A DNA stretch of 64,000 nucleotides from DATFVJ01 sp963712955 (GTDB lineage Bacteria; Actinomycetota; Actinomycetes; Streptosporangiales; Streptosporangiaceae). Shown in pieces: positions 25,189-33,624 of the stretch. The stretch covers positions 186,001-250,000 of the forward strand of contig CAVQKF010000010.1 of NCBI GenBank assembly GCA_963712955.1, read 5' to 3'. Below the pieces are notes generated by a model. It had not been told where the DNA came from. It saw nothing but the letters and a program-made list of their open reading frames with translations, and ran no database searches. A program made the position numbers and the translations under genes. Position 1 is the stretch's first letter. Each line of letters starts with the position of its first letter.

Positions 25189-26322
25189 ATGGGAAGCGGC
25201 GTGGGTGGCGGCGATCAGATGCTTCCGGCATTTAGCTGGCAGCAGGTAGCGGACCACTGGACGTTCGCGCCGGTGGTGACAGGCCTGGTGGTCGTGGCCG
25301 CAGTGCTCTACCTGTGGGGTGTGTGGCGGGTGGGTTCACGCCACCCGGCGAGGCCCTGGCCATGGTGGCGGACGTGGCTGTTCGTATCCGGGCTCGCGGT
25401 CATCGTGGTGGCGACCCAGAGCGGCATCGGGGCGTACGACGATGTACTTTTCTGGGATCACATGATCCAGCACCTGCTGCTCATCATGGTGGCACCGCCC
25501 CTGCTTGTGCTGAGCCAGCCCATCACACTGCTGCTGCACGCGAGCCGTAACCCGCTGCACACCTGGGTCAAGAGGGCGGTGCGCTCGCGCGTGGCCGCAT
25601 TCCTCACCTGGCCGCCGTTCACGATCGCCGCCTATGCGGCGACGATCGTCGGCACCCATCTGACCAGCGCGATGAGTGTGGTGATGACCGACCCGCTGGC
25701 CCACGACGCCGAGCACGCGCTGTACCTGCTCGTCGGCTACCTGTTCTTCCTGTCCATCCTCGGCCACGAGCCCATCCGCTGGCGGATCCCGTACCCGATG
25801 CGGATCCTCGCACTGATCGTGATCATGCCCGTGGATACCTTCACCGGTCTGGTGCTTGGCTACTCAAACACCGGCATGGCCGGCATGATGAGACGGTCGT
25901 GGGGACCAAGTCCCGTGGACGATGTGCACCTGGGCGGTGCGGTCATGTGGATCGGCGGGGACGCCATCATGCTCGTGCTGATCATGATGGTGTTCGCCGC
26001 GTGGAGCAGAGATGACCGGGGGGCCGCCGGTGGGCTTGGCTGGCTGGACTCTGCCCGCCAGGCAAGGCTGGCCAGCCTGCGCGCCGCTGCCGCCGCTAGC
26101 GCACCCGCCGTACCTGCCGCCGCTGAAGGAACCAGTGGGGCGCAGGCAGGTACCGCACTTGCTGGTGCGGCGGCCGCCAATGCGGCAGGAGTGTCCGCTA
26201 CTCGCCGCGCTGACCGGCACCGGGACGTAGACGACGACGATGAGCAGTTGGCTGCCTACAACGCCTACCTCGCCAGACTCGGCGAGGTCGAGTCCGGGAG
26301 CGAGGCGCCAGGCCGCGGCTGA
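25189..26322 (+). CDS. Second cytochrome c oxidase assembly protein, CtaG/caa3 type
   Basis: About 377 residues with seven hydrophobic helices and the family elements FWDHMIQHLLLIMVAPPLLV, THLTSAMSVVMTDPLAHDAE and DDVHLGGAVMWIGGDAIMLV. It is only distantly similar to the minus-strand ctaG nearby, so this is not a recent duplication. The last 90 residues are a low-complexity alanine-rich, then acidic tail (VPAAAEGTSGAQAGTALAGA, DVDDDDEQ) predicted to lie in the cytosol. The start may be ATG 25189 or 25219 (MLPAFSWQQV); the second is close to the family's usual start. Confidence 0.83.
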   Translation: MGSGVGGGDQMLPAFSWQQVADHWTFAPVVTGLVVVAAVLYLWGVWRVGSRHPARPWPWWRTWLFVSGLAVIVVATQSGIGAYDDVLFWDHMIQHLLLIMVAPPLLVLSQPITLLLHASRNPLHTWVKRAVRSRVAAFLTWPPFTIAAYAATIVGTHLTSAMSVVMTDPLAHDAEHALYLLVGYLFFLSILGHEPIRWRIPYPMRILALIVIMPVDTFTGLVLGYSNTGMAGMMRRSWGPSPVDDVHLGGAVMWIGGDAIMLVLIMMVFAAWSRDDRGAAGGLGWLDSARQARLASLRAAAAASAPAVPAAAEGTSGAQAGTALAGAAAANAAGVSATRRADRHRDVDDDDEQLAAYNAYLARLGEVESGSEAPGRG

Positions 26323-26374
26323 TCCGGCTACGGTTCCAGCCCACCGAGTGTTACGGCTGGGACGGCGCCCGGCT

Positions 26375-27445
26375 TCAGGCGGGGGCGCGCATGGACTCGG
26401 TGTGCACGAAGTCGGCGAGTTGTGCGAGCGCGTCGGGATGTGTGCCAGGCAGCACGCCGTGGCCGAGGTTGAAGATGTGGCCCTCGGCGGCCCGGCCGCG
26501 GCCGAGAACGTCACGGGCGCGCTCCTTGATGGTCTCCCACGGCGCGAACAGCAGCGCAGGGTCGAGATTGCCCTGCAGCGCCTTGCCAGGTTCCACCCGC
26601 CTTACCGCCTCGTCGAGCGGGACCCGCCAGTCGACCCCCACCACGTCCGCGCCCGCCTCGCCCATCAGGCCGAGTAGCTCACCGGTGCCGACACCGAAAT
26701 GGATGCGGGGTACCCCCGTGCTCTCGAGTGCCGCGAAGATCCGCCTGCTGTGGGGCAGCACGCTGCGCCTGTAGTCGTCAGGGCTCACCGCCCCGACCCA
26801 CGAGTCGAAGAGCTGCACCGCCGATGCTCCTGCGGCGATCTGGATCTGCAGGAAGGAGATCGTGATGTCGGCGAGCCGGTCGAGCAGTGCATGCCACAGC
26901 CTGGGATCGCCGTACATGAGGGCCTTGGTGCGCTCGTGGTTCTTCGACGGCCCGCCTTCCACGAGGTACGAAGCCAGCGTGAACGGGCCACCGGCGAAGC
27001 CGATCAGCGGCCGGGAGCCAAGTTGGGCGACAAGCGCCTGTACCGCCTCTGTCACGAACGGCACGTCGCCGGGCACCAGTGGCCGCATCCGTGCGAGATC
27101 ACCGCCATCCCGCAGCGGGTGCTCTACGACTGGGCCGACACCCGGGCGGATATCCAGGCTTACGCCGACCGCCTTCAGTGGCACGACGATGTCGCTGAAG
27201 AAGATGGCGGCGTCGACGTCATACCTGCGCAGCGGCTGCAGGGTGATCTCGACGACGAGGTCGGGCCTCGCGCACGCCTCGAGCATCCCGGTGCCCGCCC
27301 GCAGCCTGCGGTACTCGGGCAGCGAGCGCCCGGCCTGGCGCATGAACCAGACGGGGGTGTAGGGCACCGGCTGTCTGCGGCAGGCTCGCAGGAACGGTGA
27401 GTCTTCCTTTGCCGGGGTCACATTAGGGATGGTCTCACAGGCCAC
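26375..27445 (-). CDS. hemE: Uroporphyrinogen decarboxylase
   Basis: HemE decarboxylates uroporphyrinogen III to coproporphyrinogen III. The signature WFMRQAGRSLPEYRRLR is near the N terminus, and the conserved GFAGGPFTLASYLVEGG and FNLGHGVLPGTHPD follow; length fits the family (about 345-357 residues). The start is uncertain: GTG 27445 or GTG 27421 (VTPAKEDSPFLRAC) are both plausible and neither has a ribosome site. It is divergent from the small zinc-ribbon gene and convergent with the second ctaG-like gene. Together with hemG and hemQ it gives most of the lower haem route, with the ferrochelatase step not in the window. Confidence 0.92.
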   Translation of the reverse strand: MACETIPNVTPAKEDSPFLRACRRQPVPYTPVWFMRQAGRSLPEYRRLRAGTGMLEACARPDLVVEITLQPLRRYDVDAAIFFSDIVVPLKAVGVSLDIRPGVGPVVEHPLRDGGDLARMRPLVPGDVPFVTEAVQALVAQLGSRPLIGFAGGPFTLASYLVEGGPSKNHERTKALMYGDPRLWHALLDRLADITISFLQIQIAAGASAVQLFDSWVGAVSPDDYRRSVLPHSRRIFAALESTGVPRIHFGVGTGELLGLMGEAGADVVGVDWRVPLDEAVRRVEPGKALQGNLDPALLFAPWETIKERARDVLGRGRAAEGHIFNLGHGVLPGTHPDALAQLADFVHTESMRAPA

Positions 27446-27579
27446 GCGGCATTTTCGTGACACGCCGTGCGACGTCCACCGCTTCGACGTCAGCGTATGC
27501 CACCTTTTGATCAGCCTTGCACCGCGCACAGCCCCGGGCGAGACCCGCGGCACGTTCCCCAGTGAGGAGGTCGCGTGCG

Positions 27580-27810
27580 ATGAGCCTCATGACACTGCGT
27601 TGTCCCGAATGTCGCGAAGAGCGACTGTTCGAACGGCCGCACGACGTAGCGGAGTGCCCGGACCGGGCCGACAGCACCGACGGGCTGTGCCCCGAGCTGG
27701 CCTGCATCGAGTGCGGCACAGCGTTCCTTGTCGGCTTCGCCGTGCCGATCACGGTGGGCACACGGGCGGTCGCCGTTCTCAGGCAACATAGCCCGGAACG
27801 TGCCGCATGA
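27580..27810 (+). CDS. Small zinc-ribbon protein
   Basis: This 76-residue protein has two cysteine pairs, LRCPECREE and LACIECGTAF, consistent with a single zinc-binding ribbon, plus one further Cys. GAGGAGG sits nine bases before ATG 27580. It is divergent from hemE. No specific family is recognised; it could be a regulator or a metal-handling protein, and its place between hemE and DUF3000 may be a local arrangement. Confidence 0.6.
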   Translation: MSLMTLRCPECREERLFERPHDVAECPDRADSTDGLCPELACIECGTAFLVGFAVPITVGTRAVAVLRQHSPERAA

Positions 27811-27844
27811 CTGCCCACACGCGGCAGTGTCATACGCTCCCCTC

Positions 27845-28546
27845 ATGAGCCCGGTAGGCCGGGCGGCGCCACGGCAGGCCGCACAGGCGGCAGAGATCTT
27901 CCGCGACGCTGCGGCAGACCTCGAAGCCGAGCGGAAGCGTCAGACGGCCCTCCGCCCGGAGCTCACGTTCGAAGATGTGCCCGCACCGAAGAAGCTTGCG
28001 CCTTACGCGGCGGTGCTCACGGTGGCCGTGCGCACCGGCGGTGCAGAGATCGCCACAGGCCGGCTGATCCTGCTCTACGACCCGGCTTGCCAGCCGGGCT
28101 GGGCTGGGCCGTTCCGGATCGTCGCGCAGATCCAGGCTGAGCTGGACCCGGAGATTGCCGCGGATCCGCTGCTCGGCCCCGTCGGGTGGAGTTGGCTCAC
28201 CGAGGCACTCGACGCACATTCCGCGCGGTACGCCGCGCCGAGCGGCACGGTGACGCGGGTCGTCACTGAGGGATTCGGCGCCAAGGGCGACGATCCAGCC
28301 GCGACCGAATTCGAGCTGCGCGCGTCCTGGTCCCCCGCGGAACCCGATGGCACATCTGACCGGCCCAGCCTCGCAGGCCACGTGGCGGCCTGGTGCGACG
28401 CGCTCTGCGCTGCGGCCGGCGTGGCACCGCTCGAGCCCGGGGTGAGCGCGCTGCCGCCACCGGGCGCCAGGCAGCGGGCCGCGAGCGGGCGCGGCGGACC
28501 CGGCGACCGCGGCGGAAGTGACCCTAGGGGACCTGCGGTCAGGTGA
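27845..28546 (+). CDS. DUF3000-family protein
   Basis: This 233-residue protein matches the DUF3000 family of actinobacteria: FEDVPAPKKLAPYAAVLTVA, TGRLILLYDPACQPGWAGPF, LLGPVGWSWLTEALD and GTVTRVVTEGFG. Function is unknown; the family is usually found next to hemE and RNase D, as here. A TACGCT box ends 8 bases before the ATG, so the gene looks leaderless. It overlaps the RNase D start by four bases. Confidence 0.85.
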   Translation: MSPVGRAAPRQAAQAAEIFRDAAADLEAERKRQTALRPELTFEDVPAPKKLAPYAAVLTVAVRTGGAEIATGRLILLYDPACQPGWAGPFRIVAQIQAELDPEIAADPLLGPVGWSWLTEALDAHSARYAAPSGTVTRVVTEGFGAKGDDPAATEFELRASWSPAEPDGTSDRPSLAGHVAAWCDALCAAAGVAPLEPGVSALPPPGARQRAASGRGGPGDRGGSDPRGPAVR

Positions 28547-29787
28547 CATCCGGCGACGGCGTGATGGATCAGGAGGGACGCGCGCCCCTTCTCGAGCCGC
28601 GCGAGCCGATCCCGGCTGTGGTGTCGGACGCCGTCGGCCTCGCCCAGGCCATCAGCGACCTCAAGGCCGGGACCGGGCCCGTCGCGGTGGATGCCGAGCG
28701 CGCGTCGGGTTACAGGTACGGCCAGCGCGCCTACCTGGTCCAGTTCAGGCGCGAAGGGTCGGGCACGCTGCTCATCGACCCGATCGGCTGCCCCGACCTG
28801 TCGGGCGTCGACGCGGCACTGGCCGATACGGAAGCCGTGCTGCACGCGGCGTCGCAGGACCTCCCGTGCCTGGCCGAGGTCGGATACGTGCCCAAACGGA
28901 TCTTCGACACAGAGCTGGCCGGCCGCCTGCTCGGCTTCCCCAGGGTCGCGCTCGCTACGCTGGTGGAGGAGATCCTCGGGCTCAGGATGGAGAAGGGCCA
29001 TTCGGCCGCCGACTGGTCCACCCGCCCGCTGCCCGACGCGTGGCTCAAATACGCAGCGCTTGATGTCGAGGTGCTTGTAGAGCTTCGGCACGCACTCGCG
29101 CAGCAGCTCGACGAGGCGGGCAAAAGGGAATGGGCCGACCAGGAGTTCGCCGCTGCGCTTGCCGCAGGGCCGCCCAGAGTCCGTAGGGATCCATGGCGCC
29201 GCACCTCCGGTATTCACCGCATACGGGCCCGTCGCGCCCTCGCAGCGGTGCGTGAGCTGTGGCAGGAGCGCGACGACATCGCCAGGCGGCTGGACCTGTC
29301 ACCCGGCCGGGTCCTGCCGGATGCCGCGATCGTCGAAGCGGCAAGAACATCGCCTGTGACCGCGGCAGACCTGAATGCGATCGCGGGATTCAAAGGCCGC
29401 AACGCGCGGCGCCGTACTGCCATCTGGCTGCGCGCCCTTGACCGCGCCCGCGGCGACGGCGAGGACACGCTGCCCGAAGTGGCGGCGCCCGGCGACGGTC
29501 CACCGCCCGCAAGCAGGTGGGCGGAGCGTGATCCCGCGGCGGCACGGCGGCTCGACGCTGCGCGCACCGTGATCGCCGCCATCGCGGACGAGCATGCCGT
29601 GCCAAGTGAGAACCTGCTGCAGCCGGATGCGGTCCGGCGGCTGTCATGGAGCCCACCTGCCGAGCCCACGGCCGAGTCGGTCCGCAGTGAGCTCGCCTCC
29701 TACGGGGCCCGGCCATGGCAGACCGAGCTCACCGCCTTGCCGCTCGCCCGTGCGCTCCAACGCCTGCAGGACGACGATGAGGCCTGA
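28543..29787 (+). CDS. rnd: Ribonuclease D family protein with HRDC domain
   Basis: A DEDDy 3'-5' exonuclease of 414 residues. The metal ligands are visible in order: PVAVDAERASGYRYGQRAYL (D-x-E), LHAASQDLPCL (Asp) and KYAALDVEVLVEL (Y-x-x-x-D). After residue 210 an HRDC-type helical domain follows (RIRARRALAAVRELWQERDD), typical for RNase D. It likely trims tRNA or other stable RNA 3' ends. GTG 28543 overlaps the DUF3000 stop (GTGA), so the pair is co-translated. Confidence 0.85.
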   Translation: MTSGDGVMDQEGRAPLLEPREPIPAVVSDAVGLAQAISDLKAGTGPVAVDAERASGYRYGQRAYLVQFRREGSGTLLIDPIGCPDLSGVDAALADTEAVLHAASQDLPCLAEVGYVPKRIFDTELAGRLLGFPRVALATLVEEILGLRMEKGHSAADWSTRPLPDAWLKYAALDVEVLVELRHALAQQLDEAGKREWADQEFAAALAAGPPRVRRDPWRRTSGIHRIRARRALAAVRELWQERDDIARRLDLSPGRVLPDAAIVEAARTSPVTAADLNAIAGFKGRNARRRTAIWLRALDRARGDGEDTLPEVAAPGDGPPPASRWAERDPAAARRLDAARTVIAAIADEHAVPSENLLQPDAVRRLSWSPPAEPTAESVRSELASYGARPWQTELTALPLARALQRLQDDDEA

Positions 29788-29995
29788 AAGCGCGCCGACC
29801 TGCTACGTTTCGCGATGGAATGCCGCACGCCCGTGACCGAGAGTGACGCGAAACCCTACCCCGGTCAACGGACTGTAACGGCCTTAGACGATCATTGGGT
29901 TGTCGGCCGGCGTCGTCGGTTAGGGGGCCAGGGCGGCGCCGGCCGACCTGCGTAGCGCGCGCTTCTTGTCAGGTGGCCCAGCGATGGGCCTGGGA

Positions 29996-30020
29996 CCCCA
30001 GCGATGGGCCATCGCTGGGG
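29996..30020. terminator. 12-bp perfect hairpin between convergent genes
   Basis: CCCCAGCGATGG-G-CCATCGCTGGGG is a full palindrome with a one-base centre, and a copy of its left half (cccagcgatgggcc) occurs 20 bases earlier. It lies 209 bases after the rnd stop and 173 bases before the protease stop, so it may terminate both. The rest of 29788-30192 contains the 17-bp repeats and no supported gene. Confidence 0.45.
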
Positions 30021-30036
30021 TAGCGGGACGCGGGCG

Positions 30037-30197
30037 GTTTCAGGCACGCGGCGGGCTCAGGCACCCGGCGGGCTCAGGCCCGCGGCGGGCTCAGGCCCGC
30101 GGCGGGCTCAGGCCCGCGGCGGGCTCAGGCACGCGGCGGGCTCAGGCACGCGGCGGGCTCAGGCACGCGGCGGGCTCAGGCACGCGGCGCGGTCAGG
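30037..30197. repeat. 17-bp tandem repeat, about nine copies
   Basis: The core ggctcagg recurs exactly every 17 bases at 30054, 30071, 30088, 30105, 30122, 30139, 30156 and 30173, in units like cgcggcgggctcaggca, with a last decayed unit at 30190. The final unit runs into the stop codon of the protease gene. Confidence 0.9.
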
Positions 30198-31221
30198 ATT
30201 GGCTGGCGGCCTCGTCATAGAGCTTCTCGATGTTGTCGTCGAAGTATGAGCTGTAGGACACATCCGCGGTGTCGCCCCCATGCTGATAGCCTCCGATCAC
30301 CCCGATGATCAGGCCGGTGTGGGTAACCGGATTGAACCGCGTCACCCATGGGCTGCCGCTGGTGCCCGGCAAGTATCCCTTGCAGGCGAAACGCATCTGA
30401 CGGCGGCTCTGCCTGCTGGTCCTGTTGACGCACGTGATCGGCTCCTCGCCATTGCCTGGGTACCCCGTCACCCGCACCACATGGTGGAAGCCCTGGTTGA
30501 CGCCGAGCCTGTTGGCACCGAGCACGTTTTCGATGTTCTCGCCATCAAGGGGATGCAACACGATGAAGGCAACGTCCAGCGCCGGATCCGACGATCGCGC
30601 CCAGGCGCGTGCGACGAACATCTTCCGCGGCACCCATACCCCACGGGGAGCCGCCCCGCCGCGGTAACCGGGCACGAAGACGATGTCGCGCCTGTAGGAC
30701 TTGCCCTTGCCGCCGTGCACGCAGTGCGCTGCGGTGATCAACATGTCGCGGCTGCGGCTGCTGACCACGCTGGCCGTGCAGAAGTGATCGCCGCCGGAGC
30801 TATGGGAGAACAGCGCGCCCACCCGCAGCGAGGCGCGAACCCGCCTGGCCGGCAGGGCGCCGGCCAGGTAGGCGGCTGGCAGTGCCCACGGCCGTGCGTG
30901 CACGATGCGCGTGGCGGTCCAGTACGATCGCGCGACATCGGCGAGCCGGCCGTTCTCGACGTAGGCAGTGGTGAAGGAGCCCTGCGCCGCTACGGCGGCC
31001 TGCGGCGTGCCTGGCCTGCGGGCCGGCCTGAGGCGGGCCGGCGAGGCGGCGGGCCGGCCTGAGGTGACGGGCCGGGCCCCGGCGGCGGGCCGACCAGGCG
31101 CCGCGCAGCCCGCCAGCCCAAGCACGGACACGATCGCTGCCGCGCAGGCCGCACCGAGCGCGCCCCGCAGCGGGCCTACAAGACACCGGCCGCAATGACA
31201 CCAGCCGACATGACACCCCAC
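30193..31221 (-). CDS. Exported trypsin-like serine protease (V8/Glu-endopeptidase-like)
   Basis: The N terminus has a hydrophobic stretch and lipobox (AAAIVSVLGLAGCAAPG), so it is probably a lipoprotein outside the membrane. The catalytic triad is visible: His in LITAAHCVHG, Asp in DPALDVAFIVLHPL, and Ser in LPGTSGSPWVTRF. A proline/arginine-rich linker follows the lipid site. It most resembles V8-like trypsin-fold endopeptidases. Length is 342 residues. The target is unknown. Its stop overlaps the edge of the 17-bp repeats. Confidence 0.83.
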   Translation of the reverse strand: MGCHVGWCHCGRCLVGPLRGALGAACAAAIVSVLGLAGCAAPGRPAAGARPVTSGRPAASPARLRPARRPGTPQAAVAAQGSFTTAYVENGRLADVARSYWTATRIVHARPWALPAAYLAGALPARRVRASLRVGALFSHSSGGDHFCTASVVSSRSRDMLITAAHCVHGGKGKSYRRDIVFVPGYRGGAAPRGVWVPRKMFVARAWARSSDPALDVAFIVLHPLDGENIENVLGANRLGVNQGFHHVVRVTGYPGNGEEPITCVNRTSRQSRRQMRFACKGYLPGTSGSPWVTRFNPVTHTGLIIGVIGGYQHGGDTADVSYSSYFDDNIEKLYDEAASQS

Positions 31222-31417
31222 GTGGATCCCCCGATCCGAAAGCCCGCGCCGCCACCCGCAGGCCCCCCCATGACGCTATTCGATCACCCGGACGGCTGCG
31301 CGGCCAGTCCCCATGCTGATGCGTGCATTGGCCGATTCCCATCAAGCAGTGAGCGGGCCGCCGGGGTGTGCGCGGGGATACCGGGGGTCGTCCCCCCGGG
31401 ACAATACAGTCGTGACC

Positions 31418-32470
31418 ATGGCACCGCACCGCCGGATGACCGGTACAGGGACACGTCTCATGCATGTCGCGCGACTGCACGCGGTGGGTGATCTCAGGGT
31501 GGCCCATGAACCCGTACCCGCCGCGGAGCCGAACAGTAGCCTCGTCAGGGTCACCGCGGTCGGGATCTGCGGCAGCGATCTGCACTGGTGGACCGACGCG
31601 GGTATTGGCGACGCAAAGCTGGACCGGCCTCTCGTGCTCGGGCACGAGGCCGCCGGCATCGTCGAAGATGGCCCCCGCCGTGGCGAGCGGGTCGCGATCG
31701 ATCCGGCGATCCCGGACGGAACCTGCCCGCAATGCCGTGCCGGTTACCGCAACCTCTGCCCCCAGGTACGGTTCGCCGGCCACGGCAGCCAGGACGGCGC
31801 GCTGCGTGAATTCCTCACATGGCCGTCAGCGCATCTGGTTGCGCTGCCTGACGGGCTCACCGACGCGGACGGCGCTGTACTTGAGCCGCTCGGCGTCGCC
31901 ATCCAGGCACTGGATCTGGGTCATCTGCGAATAGGTGCAGCCGCCGCGGTGATCGGGTGCGGCCCGATCGGGCTGCTGCTCGTGCAGCTTCTGCGGGCAG
32001 CAGGCGCAGGCTCGGTGGTGGCGGTGGATCCGCTGCCGCATCGGCGGGATGCTGCCAGCAGGGCGGGCGCGAGTGTGACCGCCGATCCTGCAGCCGCGGA
32101 CGGGCGTTCCGGCCTGCGCGACCTGGTGGGCGCGGGGGTTGATACGGCCTTCGAGATGGCGGGCACAGGCGACGCGGTCCAGCTGGCGGTGCACGCCACA
32201 CGGCCAGGCGGGCGGGTGGTGCTCGGCGGCATCCCGGGCGACGACCTGATCACGTTCCCCGCCTCGGTATCACGCCGTAAGGGCCTGACGATCGCGATGG
32301 TGCGGCGGATGAACGAGGTCTACGAGCGCGCGATCCACCTGGCCGCGAGCGGCCAGGTGGATCTGGCGGGACTGGTGACGGACCGGTTCCCGCTGCCGCG
32401 GGCAGCGGACGCGTTTGAGGCGGCCGCGCGGCGCGGCGGCCTGAAGGTCATCGTCGAGCCAGGGACATGA
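31418..32470 (+). CDS. Zinc-dependent medium-chain dehydrogenase (sorbitol/idonate dehydrogenase-like)
   Basis: An MDR-family alcohol dehydrogenase. Catalytic zinc region VGICGSDLHWWTDAGIGDAK and GHEAAGIVEDG; structural zinc lobe GTCPQCRAGYRNLCP with three Cys and an Asp where the first Cys usually stands; NAD-binding AAAVIGCGPIGLLLVQLLRA. The LHWW element suggests the L-idonate/sorbitol dehydrogenase group. A TACAGT box ends 7 bases before ATG 31418, suggesting a leaderless start; ATG 31460 (MHVARLHAVGDLRV) matches homologue starts better. A GC-rich 7-bp hairpin (31381-31399) precedes the promoter. The polyol substrate cannot be told. Confidence 0.8.
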   Translation: MAPHRRMTGTGTRLMHVARLHAVGDLRVAHEPVPAAEPNSSLVRVTAVGICGSDLHWWTDAGIGDAKLDRPLVLGHEAAGIVEDGPRRGERVAIDPAIPDGTCPQCRAGYRNLCPQVRFAGHGSQDGALREFLTWPSAHLVALPDGLTDADGAVLEPLGVAIQALDLGHLRIGAAAAVIGCGPIGLLLVQLLRAAGAGSVVAVDPLPHRRDAASRAGASVTADPAAADGRSGLRDLVGAGVDTAFEMAGTGDAVQLAVHATRPGGRVVLGGIPGDDLITFPASVSRRKGLTIAMVRRMNEVYERAIHLAASGQVDLAGLVTDRFPLPRAADAFEAAARRGGLKVIVEPGT

Positions 32471-32600
32471 AAGCCGGGACATGAAAGCCGGGGACATGAA
32501 AGCTGGGGACCTGAAAACTGGGACCTGAAAACTGGGACCTGAAGGCTGAGACATGAAGGCTGGGACCTGAAGACTGGGACACAAAGGCTGGACATGAGCC
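32463..32600. repeat. 14-15 bp tandem repeat, about nine diverged copies
   Basis: Units such as gggacatgaaagccg, ggacctgaaaactg and agacatgaaggctg follow each other between the 3' ends of the dehydrogenase and the convergent mutT1-like gene. The copies differ at one to three bases and two neighbouring ones are identical, suggesting recent expansion. Confidence 0.85.
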
Positions 32601-32628
32601 AGGGATCTGCGTTGCGCGGGCCGGCGGC

Positions 32629-33624
32629 CTATCCTGGATACGCCACGTCGTGCTGCTCCGTGGCGACCAGACAGGCCGCAGCCCCGTCGCCCACAGTCCG
32701 CGCGACGTGCATCACGCTGAAGCTGCCCTTCGCCAGCGCCACGTCCGAGGGCGGTCGTGCGCCGAAATGCCTGACCGCCTGCGCCTGAAGCGACGGCAGT
32801 GTCTCGCGGTGCCCGCAAAGGATCATCGGCAGGCCATCGGCGAGCAGTTCGTCCAGCCGGGAGCCTGCCGCGTCCCCGCCACCGGCGGCATCCACGGCAA
32901 AGGCAGGCTCGGCCGCCGCGGTAACGCCGAGGCGGACCGAATACGGCAGCACGGTTTCCACGCAGCGCGCGGCCGCCGAACTGAACACACGGGCCGGGCC
33001 GAAGCAGGCGAGCAGTTCGGCGAGAGACCAGGCGGCCGCGCGCCCGGCCTCGTCAAGCGGCCGCAGCAGGCCGGTATCCGGCCAGCCTTGCTTCTCCACG
33101 GCCGAGGCGTGCCGCAGGAAAATGTACGGGACGGTCGGCGCGGGAGCGCTGGCGAACTCGCGAAGCAGCCCGACGTCACGCTCGTAGCTCAACCGCTGCG
33201 TGGCCGCGGCGACCGGCAGCCACTCCAGCTTGTCCACCTCGTCGTTCGGCACGAACTCAGGCTGGCCAGCCGGGATACACTCAGCCTGGGCGCGGCTGCT
33301 CCCGCCGCCGCCCCGGCTAAGTCCCTCCGCCACCGGTACCGCCGGTGTGGCCGCCCAGTAGTCCACCCGCTTGGGCCGGCCGTTGGTCTGGTAGAGCATG
33401 CGCGTGAGCGGCCGGCCGAGCACGGGCCGCAGGCCGGTCTCCTCCGCCACCTCGCGTACCGCCGTAAGCAGCGGATGCTCGCCTGGTGCCGCCTTGCCTT
33501 TGGGGAACGCCCAGTCGTCGTAGCGGGGACGGTGGACGAGCGCCACCTCCAGACCGCATGCCGCGGCACGCCACATAACGGCTCCCGCGGCGCGAATCTC
33601 GCCCGTTTCCGCGGGGTCACCCAT
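32629..33624 (-). CDS. mutT1: MutT1-type Nudix hydrolase with histidine-phosphatase domain
   Basis: This two-domain, 331-residue protein is as in mycobacterial MutT1. Residues 1-160 have a perfect Nudix box (G-x5-E-x7-REVAEETGL, around residue 45-67, GKAAPGEHPLLTAVREV). Residues 165-331 have a histidine-phosphatase domain with FLRHASA and SSAAARCVETV. Such proteins clean up 8-oxo-dGTP and, in some cases, diadenosine polyphosphates. Its start overlaps the ppk1 stop by 8 bases, so both are expressed together, a pairing that makes sense as both act on phosphoanhydrides. Confidence 0.88.
   Translation of the reverse strand: MGDPAETGEIRAAGAVMWRAAACGLEVALVHRPRYDDWAFPKGKAAPGEHPLLTAVREVAEETGLRPVLGRPLTRMLYQTNGRPKRVDYWAATPAVPVAEGLSRGGGGSSRAQAECIPAGQPEFVPNDEVDKLEWLPVAAATQRLSYERDVGLLREFASAPAPTVPYIFLRHASAVEKQGWPDTGLLRPLDEAGRAAAWSLAELLACFGPARVFSSAAARCVETVLPYSVRLGVTAAAEPAFAVDAAGGGDAAGSRLDELLADGLPMILCGHRETLPSLQAQAVRHFGARPPSDVALAKGSFSVMHVARTVGDGAAACLVATEQHDVAYPG

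Noticed and set aside
29815..29956. Short ORF after rnd starting MECRTPVTESDAKPYPGQ
   Set aside because: A -10-like TACGTT precedes it, but there is no ribosome site, no family match and the 3' part becomes Arg/Gly low complexity.
30037..30197. Possible CRISPR array
   Set aside because: Units are 17 bp with no unique spacers, so it is a simple tandem repeat.
31381..31399. GC-rich 7-bp hairpin as a terminator
   Set aside because: It lies directly upstream of a promoter-like TACAGT and between divergent genes, so termination there makes little sense.
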